Below, piece after piece: positions 46,376 through 58,169 of a DNA stretch of 64,000 nt (its first letter is position 1; each line of letters opens with the position of its first letter). A model generated the notes under the pieces. The model did not search any database. It had not been told where the DNA came from and was given only the letters and a program-made list of their open reading frames with translations. Source of the DNA: Dendrocalamus latiflorus (lineage: Eukaryota > Streptophyta > Magnoliopsida > Poales > Poaceae); the NCBI GenBank assembly GCA_017311315.1, contig CM029622.1, positions 13,053,502 through 13,117,501 on the forward strand, read 5' to 3'. The translations under genes were made by a program, and so were the position numbers.

Positions 46376-46965
46376 ACCGGTCGTGCGTACAGTAAATCGA
46401 TCATGAGATACAGTAGATTAGTCGTGAGATACAGTAGATTGGCCATAAGTACAGTAGATTGGTCGTAAGTGCAATAGATCAGTCGTAAGTGCAGTAAATT
46501 AGTCATAACTTACAGTACCAGGTTCGTAGTCATAAGTTACAGTACCCAGCCGGTAGTCGTAAGTTACCGTAGTCAGTCGGTAGTCAGAAGACCTACGTGG
46601 TCGAAGACTGTTGTACCGGCTTTGTGTGAGCGGTACGACTAGAGTTACGGTGAGGCGCCGTGGTCGAGCAGCTATGGTCATAAGCTCCAATTGTCGGTAG
46701 GTATAGTGATTGTAAGTTCCAGTTGTCGGTAGCTATAGTGATCGTAAGCCCTAGTTGTCGGTAGCTATAGTGATCGTAAGTCCTAGATGTCGATAGCTAT
46801 AGTGATCGTAAGCCCCAGTTGATGGTAGCTATAGTGGTCATAAGCTTTAGTGGTCGATAGCTATAAGTGGTCGTATGGTCGTAAACTACAGAACATAGTT
46901 AGTAGTCAGTAGTTGAAACTACAGTACCCGTTCGGTGCTCCGAGCGCCATGGTCAGTAATCGGTA
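46376..46965. repeat. Compound minisatellite (GGTCGTAAGT and TAGCTATAGTGATCG types)
   Basis: First about six units of 23-30 bases (AGTAGATTGGTCGTAAGTAC type, 46,380-46,600), then about five units of 39 bases (AGTTGTCGGTAGCTATAGTG, then ATCGTAAGCCCT type, 46,680-46,880). Successive families share the GTCGTAAG core, as if each grew from the one before. Confidence 0.78.
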
Positions 46966-48994
46966 TTCGGTAGTTCAAGCATTCAAGTACTGTATCGGCT
47001 GAAGAACATTAGTAACCATAAAGAGTATTGTACCAATCGAGAAGAGATAATTCAAACCAAGCTAAAACTCAAACGCTTATAACTTTTGCATACAAACTCC
47101 AATTTAGTTATCTTTATTTCTAAATTCTTCTAAAATCATGATCTTCTTGTGATTGTATAAAAAATATTTTAGTCTTGTGTTTATTTATTTGGTTTTTTTG
47201 CATTTATCTTGATTTTATCGGATAGATGACTCCGCGCCAGACAACGCTAAGAACACATCAGAAACATTCTCTAAGCAACAGGAGTAAGGCAAGCACCCCC
47301 TTTAACTATATTGATCCCAATATTTCAATTATTGTATATTATTTGCAAAATATATTATGCATGCGTGTATGTTTCATTAAAATGGCTATATTGTGGGTAA
47401 TGGTAGTTATAACCGCTCGTATGCATTGAACCTCCTTGAAAATTTGACATCCTCACTGTTGTAACCTATAGGATATGGTTTAGACAATATCTACTATCAA
47501 ATTGAAAATATTACGTTGATGATATGGTCTAGATGCTTAACCATGCAATAGCTTTCACTAAGTTTAATATTTCGGAAAAGTTTGTGCATGGATATGGTAG
47601 ATTTCAAGATATTGGTTCAGAGGAGGAAGCTCTGGTAGTTTGATATAAAATAAAATGAAAACTATAGTTTTGGACGCGGGCGAGTTATATGGTAAAATGT
47701 TGAATGTGAGGTGGAACCTCGCATGTAGATAGGGGGAGATTCTCGCTCGGATCAATTAAGGACCGAACATTATTGCTGCATATCTAAGTCACACCGTACA
47801 ATCACATGTGCTATATGAGCTCTGGTATTTAGTTGATTAAGTTGTTTAGGTCTAGTCTTGCATTGTGGTAGGAACAGAAGTAGTAAGGGCGTTCCACGGA
47901 ACAGTCTAGCTCCCTTCACCAAGGTGTTGGGACCGAGGCTCGCTAATACAATAAGGAATGCCTTGCCAAAGGGATGGAATCCGCTGAGGTGAGGGTCTGT
48001 CATGAGGCTCACTAAGCGTACTCAAGTGAGGGCTTGTCCATTCATTAGGCTGGTGCAAGGTTAAGACTAAATAACCTAAAGGCTATATGATAATCACTTT
48101 TATCGCACGCCAAAGGAAGCGTGTAATGGTCGACAATGTATTTAATTATCTCGTATGGGTAAAGTTGTACAATCTCTGTAGAGTGTTAAAAACTATTTAA
48201 ATAGCCATGCTCACTATCATGAGCAATCCTAGATGCAACTACAATGGGTATAATTTTCCTTTTTAAAACTATTTCACTAAACATATAGGATGCCATGAAT
48301 GCCTAATCGTGTGCCATACCCATGGGTGGGATTCGTGCGATATTTACAGCCAAGGAAGGCCGCGAATGGATTTAATCTATTGTTATGGAAGTTATATACA
48401 TGTTAGTTCATTACATGTCAAATGTTCTTTATAATTCCATTATAAATTATTACTTATTGATATTACAAATAAAATTATTGATATTACAAATAAAATTTGC
48501 CTCATGCTGAAAATGACTTAGTATAGAGTCTCATCCTTTAATAGCCTTGTATATATATAAAATTTTGTGATACACTACAAGTCTTGCTGAGTATACAGTG
48601 TACTCAATCTTTCTTAAATTATTGTTGATCAAAGAATGAAGAAGACTGTGTGCCCGACGATGTGTATTTTGCCCCCGGCATTGAGGAATTTGACAATGGG
48701 TCTTGCTAGGGCCTAATTTCAGTCTATTGCCTATGGCTATGAGGGCATATCACTGGACGTTTTCACTATCTATTGGACTTCCACTGTATTTTTATTCTGA
48801 ACTCTGGTGTTATTTGGCCAGTAGGTCCTATGTACATAAACTCTATTGCGCATTGCTTATATATCATCTTTTTGTTGTAAACTGATCGTGTGTGATATGT
48901 ATAGATGTGATCTTAATGATGTAAATGTGTGTACTAGCTCCTCATGAGGTTAGTATATATAGAATACATACAGCGACTACGGGCGTCTCCCACT

Positions 48995-49790
48995 GTCGGG
49001 GTCCCCACTACCGGATTATGGCCTGCGGTTGATAATCCCGCCGACAAGCTATATACTGAACCTATTGATGATCCCAGATGTATTATTGTCTTCTCCTGCT
49101 AATGCTCCATCAGTATACTTGAAGATCTGTTTGACGGTAGGTTGAGATGTATACATCGCTATAGAAGCCGATGAATTTGGTAACGAAGACGGTGCAGACG
49201 TCGATGTCCCTGACTTGTCATCGGCATGAATTTGCTAGATGAGACTATTGACGAACTCGGTCAGTTCCTATGAAAATGCCGAGAACTTAGGTAGAGGTGG
49301 CAAAAATTTCCATAAATTTGGGTAGTTCGGCGAGAAGATACTTTAGGCGTGTCTGTAGAAGTGGATCCAGCGTTCTGATGAATCCTTTGGCATTCTTCAT
49401 AAATGCTTGTTGTATAGCTTGACCGATCATCTCACTCAAATCTCCTTACGAGAATGTGCACATACTTGGCTGAGAAGCCGAAGTTTGTAGAATGGCTGCA
49501 GAATCAACGATAATAGGAAGGTTCCCGCCCCTGAGGACGACTCTTCCATGACGCTTTTTGGCAAAACATTGCTGATACTTCAGCTTGAGTTCCTGTTCCT
49601 TTTCAGCGATTTGCGCCTGAATTTTTGCAGGAAGGTCTTCAAGATCTGGAACGATGACATGATCCTTGCTGACATCACATGGATTCCTTGGAGGCATCTT
49701 GGAAAAATATTGACGATCAGGGTTCCACCGGATATGCCAAGAGTGTGTTGCCATCGGAACAGTGTTTCAGGTGTGGCAAGCACCGTGTAC
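48995..49790 (-). mobile_element. Weak retroelement-like fragment
   Basis: Bases from 48,995 read TGTCGGGGTCCCCACTACC, like the start of some rice Ty3 LTRs. On the minus strand 49,754-49,446 encodes 102 residues with a Glu/Gln/Lys-rich helix (IQAQIAEKEQELKLKYQQ), and a shifted frame further down gives short helical pieces. It could be a retroelement gag N-terminus. I do not recognise the family and the assignment is a guess. Confidence 0.3.
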
Positions 49791-50354
49791 CTATAGATTT
49801 TCTTTCAAAAATTCAAACTATTCATTGTATCAACCCAACTCCATCTTCCAAAAATTTTCTTTCCATCTGCGTCTTGATCTCATCGTCTCCGTCTCTGCTT
49901 CTACATCGGACTTTCCTTCTATCAATGGATCTCTCTATATCTATCAAGCATTACTTCTTCAATCTTTCTACAATCGGCTTTCCTTTCTCGTTGGTTACTC
50001 CATATCCGATTTTAGTGCTTTTGAATTCTTCGGCGTTAACTTGGTCTCCCCAATTTCTATGCTGACGTGGCCAACTATTTTACCATTCAAAATTAGGCGA
50101 CAATGCAAGCTTAGTGAATTAGTGAGTTGCTGCCTTTACCAAACAAGCTAAACGGAGGCTCGGCTTAGCTCGTCTATGAACTGAAGATACTCCCACGGCA
50201 AATTGAGGTACACGTAATACAAGCATTTGCACTTAATTGGGACATGTGAAGTGGGACTGACAAATATGCACATGCATGTATGGCTCATTCTCTACGACTG
50301 ATCGCTTGATAACGATGACATACGTAAAGTAAAAATAAATTGTGTTTGGTATAT
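49791..50354. other. Non-coding stretch
   Basis: Two overlapping plus-strand frames (49,679-50,065 and 49,762-50,151) are Ser/Phe/Leu-rich without recognisable similarity. Nothing else supported. Confidence 0.35.
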
Positions 50355-50617
50355 ATACTCCGTCCAGTTATAAATACATATCATTTAGGATACATTCAGT
50401 TAAACTTTTAAAATTTTAGCTATCAATATGTTTTTAAATATTTAGATTAGATACATGAAAATTATAAGTATACATTTGTCTCTAAAAGTATTTTTATAAC
50501 ATTATAATTTTATTTGGTGGTATAACTATATTTATAATAGAAATTAGTTATCAAAATTGTATTTTAATGACCATGTTAATATCTAAAAAGATATGTATTT
50601 ATGACCCGAGAATGTAT
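50355..50617. mobile_element. Degenerate Stowaway-like MITE (Tc1/mariner type)
   Basis: The left end TACTCCGTCCAGTTATAAATA resembles the Stowaway start CTCCGTCC. The right end TATTTATGACCCGAGAATGTA is its diverged inverted copy. The interior is very AT-rich with paired TATGTATTTAT/ATAAATACATA blocks. The GGGACGGAG core of the right end is mutated. Confidence 0.6.
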
Positions 50618-53056
50618 CTGTCTTGGTGTGTCACTTAGAAGCGATTTATGGCCCAAAAAATTATTACGGTCAATCATGTGCACTTGCTTATACCAAGTAT
50701 TAATTTTTAGATCACTCACGCTACTAGAATTCGCGTCAACCTCGAGCTTTCGTAACCACTATTTAGATGCCATATAAACACTATTTAGAGTTCGTTTTTA
50801 GTGTTAGCGCTGTGCTTGGCCTTTTGCGCGTACAGTGCCATATTGTGCAGGGATGACTGTGCTCTCTCTGGCCTATATCGATCGTCCCATGCAAATATGG
50901 CCTGGTCGAGATGATCCATCGTTTTCGGCGACTGCTGTGTCTAGCGAAAAATTCCAGCGGCGCATGATTGACGGGTGCAGCAGCAGCACATAGTACCGAG
51001 CCTCATCATTGCGTGCAGCCTGGAAAACTCAACCAGTTGTAGACTGAATCCGTCCTGGTGGCATAGCGATGCATGGAGCAGAGGCAGACAAACATGCATG
51101 GCGAGGTCAGTCAGGCAGAGGAAAAACGCTACGGAATCAGTCGCCGGCGAAACAGGGCTCGAGGGTCATCGTTGTTCTGTAACAGGGGCAGAGCTGCTAA
51201 GCTGAGCGCCGTATCGTCGATATGACAGAGTGAGGACAGATTAAATTAGGTCGTCCCTGTCATGCCTAGTCTGAATTGCAATTCCTCCATGGGCAATTTT
51301 GGGTGCGGCAACCACCCACCTGTAACTTCAACTGCTGTTGTAGCCTCCTTGGTCCACATGCACCTAAACAAGATCTTTCATGGGATAAATATAAAACGGA
51401 TAAGGACTGAAGTAACAGCTCAACAGTTAAGATTATTATGATTTTCTAAAAGTCAGAAGATAAACTTGTTTGGTTCACACTCAAGGCAAACTCTAATCCA
51501 CTTAGTGTTTGTTTGGAATGTAAGAATGAAGAAGCATGAGAATAGGAAAACATATATAATACTTCTATTTCTAGGCTATTATTAATTTTGGAGTTGTGGC
51601 GGCTATGGTGGTTCATTCACTCCTCCCACCTATATAAAAATCTCTAACAAAAAAGCATCTCCCAATAAACAAAATAACTTCAATACAAATTACGTTATAA
51701 TGACAAAGATCATTTTGGCATGGTGTAGACTAAGCACATCGATAGAGATGTAACACCACATCAACTAGGTCGGAGCTTAGCCAACCATGGAGGTGGAGCC
51801 AAGGACGTAGAGCAGGTCGAGCCCGGTAACATCGGCTCCACATACTAGGGTAACAAGATATTTATTATTCATAGTAAAGCATATGCATTTTATTAGAATA
51901 GATAAAAGTGCGAATAAGCAAGATATGGAGATAAAGATAAGTCGTTTGGATGAGTGTTAGGAAGACGAAGAAAAACACTAGAAACCCCAATAAGCATAAT
52001 TATGTTTTTTCTCTTAGTTGCCTCCTTACGCAGTTTGGAATGTATCAATGCTGAAGGAGAGATAGCCGATTAAATAACCGTTTGTGCTATTTGTATGTTG
52101 CCCAGTTTTTGTTAACTATGGGTCAGGTTTTTTTGGCTTTGAATTAATTTCAAGGTGTGTGTGTGTGTGTGCTGATTCTGATTTGGATCCAACGGCTCAA
52201 AAATATGACTTCTACTTGAGAAGATAAGCATACATATAGTGATGCATTTTCTTAGCAAAGCTAGTGCTACATGAATTATTATTTTACTGATGTTATTTGT
52301 AAGTTACTTTTTTTTTTTTGCTTAGTATAAGTCGATTTTTACAGCCGTTGGGTTAGCTTGGACACACGTGTGTAAAATTCTAATTTTGATCCAATGATTC
52401 ATAAATGTGACTTATACTTAAGAAAAAAAGTTAGTCACCTTACAAACAGACAGTTCGTGCTTATTATATTTTGGGATTTAGTTTTAAGATAACTTATACT
52501 TCTGTAAGTTCAAGTCAAAATTTTGAATCATTGGATCAGACGATCTGTCCATCACACACATCTTAGAGCTAATCTAAATCCAAGGAAAACTGCTTGGAGT
52601 TTAAAAAAGGGCAACTTAGAAAGAGTAAACATGTTTTTTTTACCAAGAGCAAAAACTGACAATTAGTACAAATAGAAGGTAGAAACAGATAGATGGCGTA
52701 GCACTAGTAGCGAACATAAGGACAAAACTCTCGTAGACAAATGGGCTCATCCCAGTATAAGAAGCAAATTGACCTACAGGGAGTCTGCACTTATACCATA
52801 CCATAGCTCTGCCAAAAATTGGAGGGGATTACTTATGTGCCTAATGAGTATTGACCTAGTATCCGGCCGTATCGTCATTCATCGCGGACGGTTCAATGGT
52901 AAAATGAGTGGTCGTGCCGACACAGGAAATGATGATGGCCTGCAAACACAACAGCATGCAGGGCCCTGCTCTGTTATCCTTTATGCAGCGTGGGCCCCGA
53001 GTTGTTCGTAGTTCGTACGTGTAGCGGCTATTGATCTCGGTGTATGGTAACAGTGA
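50618..53056. other. Non-coding stretch
   Basis: No gene or complete element recognised. A (GT)n run lies at about 52,154-52,171. Segments around 52,170-52,260 and 52,380-52,560 contain related GATCCAA(C/T)G-TTCA-AAAT-TGACTT text in direct and inverted orientation, perhaps part of an old TIR element. Confidence 0.4.
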
Positions 53057-53065
53057 GACGGTTGA
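53057..53065. repeat. 9-bp target duplication of the Mutator-type MITE, left copy
   Basis: GACGGTTGA immediately before the TIR; an identical copy at 53,549-53,557 follows the right TIR. Confidence 0.93.
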
Positions 53066-53548
53066 GAATTCTGGACACATTTGGACCCCTAAACATCCCA
53101 AATTCCACTTTTGACCCCCAAATTAAAAAAATTCCGTTTCTAGACCACTCCCGACCGTGCGTTCGCGAGCTGGTGCCACGTGTCCCGGACGCGCGGTCGG
53201 GCGGCGCGGTCGCGCGGTCAGGCGGGCGGCGCGATCGCGCGGGCGGGCGGCGGACGCGCGGGCGGGCGGGCGGTCGCGCGCTCGGGCGGCGCGGTCGCGC
53301 GGTCCGGCCGGCGGTCGCGCGCTCGGGCGGCGCGGTCGCGCGGTCCGGCCGGCGGTCGCGCGCTCGGGCGGCGCGGTCGCGCGGCCGGCGCTGAGGGCGG
53401 GCGGTCGCGCGGCCGGCGCTGAGGGCAGGGCGGTCGCGCGGTCGGGCGAAAACGCGCGGTCGGGAGGGGTCCAGAAATGGAATTTTTTTGGTTTGGGGGC
53501 TAAAAACGGAATTTGGGGTGTTTAGGGGTCCACATGTGTCCAGAATTC
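53066..53548. mobile_element. Mutator-type (MULE) MITE with GC-rich tandem core
   Basis: Long inverted repeats of about 95 bases: the left one starts GAATTCTGGACACATTTGG and the right one is its inverted copy ending CCAGAATTC, with roughly 85-90% pairing. They enclose about 300 bases of almost pure G+C made of 41-base units (GGCGGTCGCGCGCTCGGGCG, then a CGGTC-GGCC tail) and shorter derivatives. A perfect 9-bp target duplication is the Mutator hallmark. The long Arg/Ala/Gly frames on both strands come from composition alone. No transposase is present. Confidence 0.88.
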
Positions 53549-53558
53549 GACGGTTGAC

Positions 53559-54739
53559 GGAACTGATAGCACTATTACAAAAAAATTTTAATTTTAGTTT
53601 ACTATCATCAGTTTCTATAAAAATAGTTTTCTCTTTAAATTTAAAAGACACGACAAATAATACATATCACCTATCTTACCTGAATAACTCGGTAGAAGAC
53701 GAGCCACAAAACGGGCGCGGCAGATGGCGGCCGGGCAGCTGCCCAGCTCAGCAGCAACTTGGTGCAGCACAGGGAGCAGTGTAGGCGCACGCAATAGCCC
53801 ATTATCTGACCAACTGCTAGCTATGCCGTAGCCTGCTACTACTCACCGTGCATGGACTCGCCCTCTCTCCACTGTGCTTATCTCTTCTGGTGATCTCCTT
53901 ATATTCTAGCCATTGTTAGTTGGTGCTAGCTACTTGTTTGCTACTACTTTGCTTCTTCTTCCCTTCTATGTCAGTGCTTTGTAATTTACTTCTTCTACAG
54001 TATTATCAATTATGTTAGTTTAGTTTAGGGGGTAGATCCAACCTGCTGCCAACTTTCGGGTTCAGGCTGCGAAAAGCCAGAAGCCAGTTGGAGCAAGGGT
54101 GCCTTCAGCTGCGTCTTAGGGAAGCCGCTTTCGTGTCATCGGATAAGGTCAACGCCCCGGCTTCCTTCGTACGCGAACTATCCCAATTCACTTTCCCCAT
54201 TCATGCACACTTCTCCCACCTGAGCGAATCTCCCGTCCCACCCCACGGTGATGCCCAGGCAACCAGATCCACGTCAGCATTTCGGCCCATCCCTCTCCGC
54301 ACTGGCCTCTCATCCCCCTCCCCGTCCGCACGAGCTTGGCCATCCTCTTTTCACAAATCGAGCGCTATCCACGGCCGGGCCCGATCCCGATTATCGATGT
54401 GCTCCGGTGGCCTGTGCTTCAACGGCCATAAGCTCTTGCTGGCCGACACCATCATCCACGCTTCCTCTGTCTGTCGAGAGTCGTCGACCGTGTGAGTTCA
54501 CCAATGGTTTGGCCGTGAATCCTATGACGAGCTCTTCCCCATGACCCCGTGCTCACGAAGGTACAGCCAGTTCCCTTGTGAGTACTCTCCTTGTGTTTTC
54601 CTTCCATTGCCGGATGATATCGTTTTGCATGATTTGCCGGTGGTATTTTGAGCTTCCATGTTATTATCCACATGTGTACGCACCTTCTTTGCGTATTTGT
54701 TGGTCGGGCTTGCATGTGTTGGCACTGTCGTGTCTGCAG
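53559..54739. other. Leader region of the Harbinger-like element and flank
   Basis: No recognised domain. A plus-strand frame at 54,088-54,495 is Pro/Ser-rich. A GTGAGT donor near 54,578 and a TCTGCAG acceptor at 54,733-54,739 suggest an intron in the leader of the following gene. Confidence 0.4.
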
Positions 54740-55683
54740 ATGGACAAGGGTAAGGGTACATGGAGCAGTAAGATTACACGCATTTTTCTAGAAATCTACG
54801 GCAAAGAGGTTGCCACCCAGAACAGGTCGTACTTCTTACTTGAACAGGTAGGACTACGCCAACCTTGGCCACAAATTGTTTGAATGCACCAGCCATGTCT
54901 ACACGCGCAAACAATTGAAGAATAAGTGGGAGAGCCTGAAACGCAATTATGCCCATTGGAAGTCCTTAACACAGCATGAAAACTGGCCTTGTCATGGACC
55001 CAGAAGCGGGCTCCATCACTGCCAACCCCTCGTGGTGAGCAGAGGCCACTAAAGTAAGTTGCAAACGGGCTCCTATTTGTGTTGAATTCATGTGGGATGT
55101 GCATAGTCGGAATGGTGCACTGATATTTTTTTGCCTATGCAAGGACATAACAGGATGTCAAAGTTCAAGGATGCACCCTTTGCAAACTAGGACCTCACGG
55201 AGCTCTCTTCATCGACACCACCAGCATGAGTGAGTACGCATTCGTGCCGAGTGTGGACTCGATGGACTCTGATGATGACGACGACGATGATGACAATGAG
55301 GAAAACCTCGCTCTCCCATTGTAGACCCCACTACAGACTATGGGTAGTGGTCGCACATTCGGTTCCTCACGTTGTAAGAGGGCTCGTCTAGTGCCGACCC
55401 CACAGAGTGACACCCAGTTTGTGAAGCGCATTGACCTTGACATCTAGCCAAAACATTTGTGGACATCTACGAAAGGACTCACATGCCCACTAGCCAGATG
55501 TCGGGCGTGAGTGCCACCTCACCTATGCGGGACTCCACAAGGGAAGAATTCATGAGACTGATGAAGATGGTGAAAGAGTTAGGGGCTGACGAAGAAACTA
55601 TGGAGTACTACAACGTGTCACAACTGCTCATCAAGGCGTACCTCCGCATCAACTTTCTATCGATGGACACTAGCGAGGGCTGA
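54740..55683 (+). pseudogene. Myb/SANT-like ORF1 of a PIF/Harbinger element (broken)
   Basis: The ATG at 54,740 begins MDKGKGTWSSKITRIFLEI. After a frame slip near 54,865 the pattern continues as LFECTSHVYTRKQLKNKWES and LKRNYAHWKSLT (54,880-54,975). This is the trihelix Myb/SANT-like DNA-binding domain (Myb_DNA-bind_3 type) of Harbinger ORF1 proteins. A Ser/Asp-rich middle (55,225-55,320) and a C-terminal helix (55,459-55,683: STREEFMRLMKMVKELGADE, ...SQLLIKAYLRINFLSMD) complete the usual layout. In the family this protein binds element ends and helps import the transposase. Stops and frameshifts show it is inactive. Confidence 0.75.
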
Positions 55684-56504
55684 CTTTGGTGGATTCGGCT
55701 GACATGGGAGAGGGTGAAGAACCACCCTTGAGTGTCTAGCTGACTTTGCATGCACTTGGTGCATGCAATTTTCTGTGTTCTACGTCGATCACGGTTGTTG
55801 AGTGTTGAGCTGTTGAGTACCGTTATAATCTTATTTGTTCCATGATCTTACTAGTTGTGTGTTGTCCGTCAAGTGATTGTGTTAAAGACTTTATTTACTC
55901 AGTTCCTAAATGTGTCGGTTTGGCTATGTCATCTTGGTCAATTCAGTATGTCAAAAACATTGTGTTGTTCTGCCATTAGAATGTTCTGTGCATTATCATG
56001 TCAATTGTACACTTCTCTGTTGTCGGGTTGGCACTAATTTGTGTTGTCAATTGGCAGTGATGACTTCAAAGCATTGGTCTACCTTTGCTGCACTAATGTT
56101 TGGGAGTGGCGACGAGTTGTGTGATCTACTGCTGTTGGTATTGCATTGAGGCCCTGTGTTTAATTATATAATCTACGCATTATCTTATGTAAGCAGCATG
56201 TGGTAAACAATGTGATGATATTCCAAACTTTCTATTGTGCTATGGGGAATACTAATACATTGCGGTGTTCTATTGTTCTGGTTGGGGTGTTGCACAGTGA
56301 TGCTTGGGAGCGAAAGCAAGGAAAGAGATGGGTCCAACATGGGTGCAGTGATGAGGGCATCGCCTTCCTGGCCATCACTACTTTCAACTCCCTCAATGAC
56401 GAAGTGAGCTCTCAAGCCAGGCCACCCCCAAGAGTTTCGGTAATGACCAGATGGCAATGGGTGCAGTTGCAATTTTGCAGATACTCAACGATGCTACAAC
56501 ATGT
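55684..56504. other. Interval between the two Harbinger ORFs
   Basis: AT-rich, no domain recognised. Short frames on both strands have no support. Confidence 0.45.
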
Positions 56505-57433
56505 TCAGAATGTGGCCGGGTGTGTTCTATGTGCTATATGACACTCTAGTGGCGAATTATGGCCTACGGTCATCTCAAGAAATATGTTCAAAAGAAGCAC
56601 TTGTCTTATTTTTGTGAACGATTGGGGCACTGCCATCGCAAAGACAAACCATGAACTGCTTCGAGGTACAATTTGCCAGAAGTTCAACTAGGTTTTGAAG
56701 TGTGTGTATAGACTTGCATGTGATGTTATTGCACCATCTGATTCGATGTATCAGACTTTGCATCCGAGGCTCCTACATCAAAGGTTCTATCCACATTTCG
56801 TTAACTGCATAAGAGCGATTGATGGCACACACATACAAGTCACAGTTCCAAATGCCGAGAGGGCGTGGCATTTCAATAACATGGGTACATCAGTCAGAAC
56901 ATGCTCACCATATGTGACTTCAATTATAGGTTCACCTTTGTGTGTGCCGGATAGCTCGAATCGGTGCACGACACACGTGTGCTGCACGAGACAATAGCCA
57001 AATACGACGACCGATTCTAGCATCCACGGGAAGGTAATATGTTCAAAAATATTTCAATTGTAACATGTATTGCACGACGACTAATAAAACGATATTTTTC
57101 TTTCACGCTTCTACCTCTTATAGGCAAGTACTACCTTATTGACTTTGGGTATTCGAGCAAGCTAGGATATCTAGCACTATATCGCAATCACAGGTACCAC
57201 CTTTCAGAGTTTCAAAATTGTATGCAGCTATCCGAGATGCAAGAACTTTTTAACTTCCTACACTCGTCTCTGTGGAATGCTGTCGAGCGTGCGTTTGGCA
57301 TGTGCAAGATGAAATAGCACATACTCGAAAAGGTTCCTAACTATAAGTCTTGTCGGCAAAAGGCCATAATTGTAGTGGCAATAGCGTTGCACAACTTTAT
57401 TTTGGATCCGAGTTGCTTGGGAGAGGGCCTATA
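56505..57433 (+). pseudogene. DDE transposase (ORF2) of a PIF/Harbinger element (broken)
   Basis: Recognisable DDE_Tnp_4 blocks are in order. First CVYRLACDVIAPSD and FVNCIRAIDGTHIQV (first Asp at 56,821). A shifted frame gives CDFNYRFTFVCAG, then a stop where the family has Trp, then ESVHDTRVLHE. A 90-bp GT-AG intron at 57,034-57,123 is followed by KYYLIDFGY (second Asp at 57,141), RNHRYHLSEF and FNFLHSSLWNAVERAFGM (Glu at 57,285), then a KAIIVVAIALHNFI end. All three catalytic acids remain, but at least two frameshifts and two stops break the gene. The enzyme would cut and join PIF/Harbinger and Tourist ends. TIRs of this copy were not found. Confidence 0.85.
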
Positions 57434-57847
57434 AACCCACTAGTGTAGCACATGAGACCTTCGCATGTGTCCAGGGTAGTGGCGCCAGGATTCCTGAGGC
57501 CACCGATGCCTTACTGATGAATATGACACGTGATTTGGATAACAACATCGTTGGTGCCAACGACTTAGGTTCACGTATGTAATATGTAGGTGTAGTAATC
57601 AGCGCATGTGAAGTCAGTAACGAGCTCGTACTGCTATGTGAAAAATCAGTTTCTTAAGTCACTACAGCACCATTTCAACTGCTATAGTTCAATTTCAGCC
57701 GATACAGTGTATTTATAGCCGCTACAGTGCCTTTATAGCTATAAGGCAGAAACTGGCAGCCGGATTGAGCAGTTCCTTAGACATAGGTAGATAAATTAAA
57801 AGTAAATGTTGTGGCATATATACTGGTACTGGGTAGATAGATATATA
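57434..57847. other. Flank of the Harbinger remnant
   Basis: No gene. At 57,655-57,750 short CTACAGTG(C/T) and GCTATAG(T/C)-type motifs repeat four to five times at 15-25-base spacing. They may be subterminal repeats of the transposon. Confidence 0.45.
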
Positions 57848-58030
57848 GGCTGGGTTTCTTTTGGGTTTACGACTTTTAGTTTATGCTACAGTAACTAGCT
57901 TTTAAACGGTATATTTTTTAAGTCAAGGTAACGAATTCATCTATATTGATTAAAATTATATGTGAATCTCTCTATATTCTCTCTTACAAAATTTTAAATC
58001 AAAAATCACAAACCAAAAAGAACTCACAGT
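57848..58030. mobile_element. MITE, family 'GGGTTCTTTT' copy 2
   Basis: The left end GGCTGGGTTTCTTTTGGGTTT is inverted relative to the right end AACCAAAAAGAACTCACAGT. The interior has CTACAGTAACTAGCTTTTAAAC as in copy 1 (27,471-27,698). Shorter than copy 1 (about 183 against 228 bp), with diverged ends. Confidence 0.62.
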
Positions 58031-58169
58031 GGCTTCCGCATAGATGGACGAATGCATGCATGCTTGAGAGAGAAAGCTTCAAGTTCCAAGTAGTCAGTGT
58101 AAGATTGACATGACATGCAGCTAGTGGTTTAAGTGTTGGTGTGTGATGAATGCGACTAATGGGGACGTA

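Larger units (their letters stand above)
44547..48993 (+). mobile_element. Plus-strand Del/Tekay-type LTR with internal minisatellite
   Basis: Starts TGTAACGTTCTAAATTC after an AT-rich flank. TATA box at 45,296-45,302 (CCTATAAAACC) followed by C/T-rich leader. The distal TTGCTGAGTATAC-GTGTACTCAA block is at 48,583-48,608 and a GACTACGGGCGTCTCCC terminus near 48,975-48,993. This is the same architecture as the minus-strand LTR that starts at 42,439. It is longer than usual because 45,900-46,960 is a minisatellite. The 3' end lacks the expected GTTACA, so the boundary and the target duplication are unresolved. No gag or pol follows. Confidence 0.68.

Noticed and set aside
50975..53011. Possible host exons in 50,618-53,056
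   Set aside because: Frames of 76-80 codons show no domain, no splice-compatible neighbours and ordinary non-coding composition.
53028..53651. 207-codon minus-strand and overlapping plus-strand Arg/Ala/Gly frames
   Set aside because: They are composed entirely of the GC-only core of the Mutator-type MITE, and both strands are open at once.
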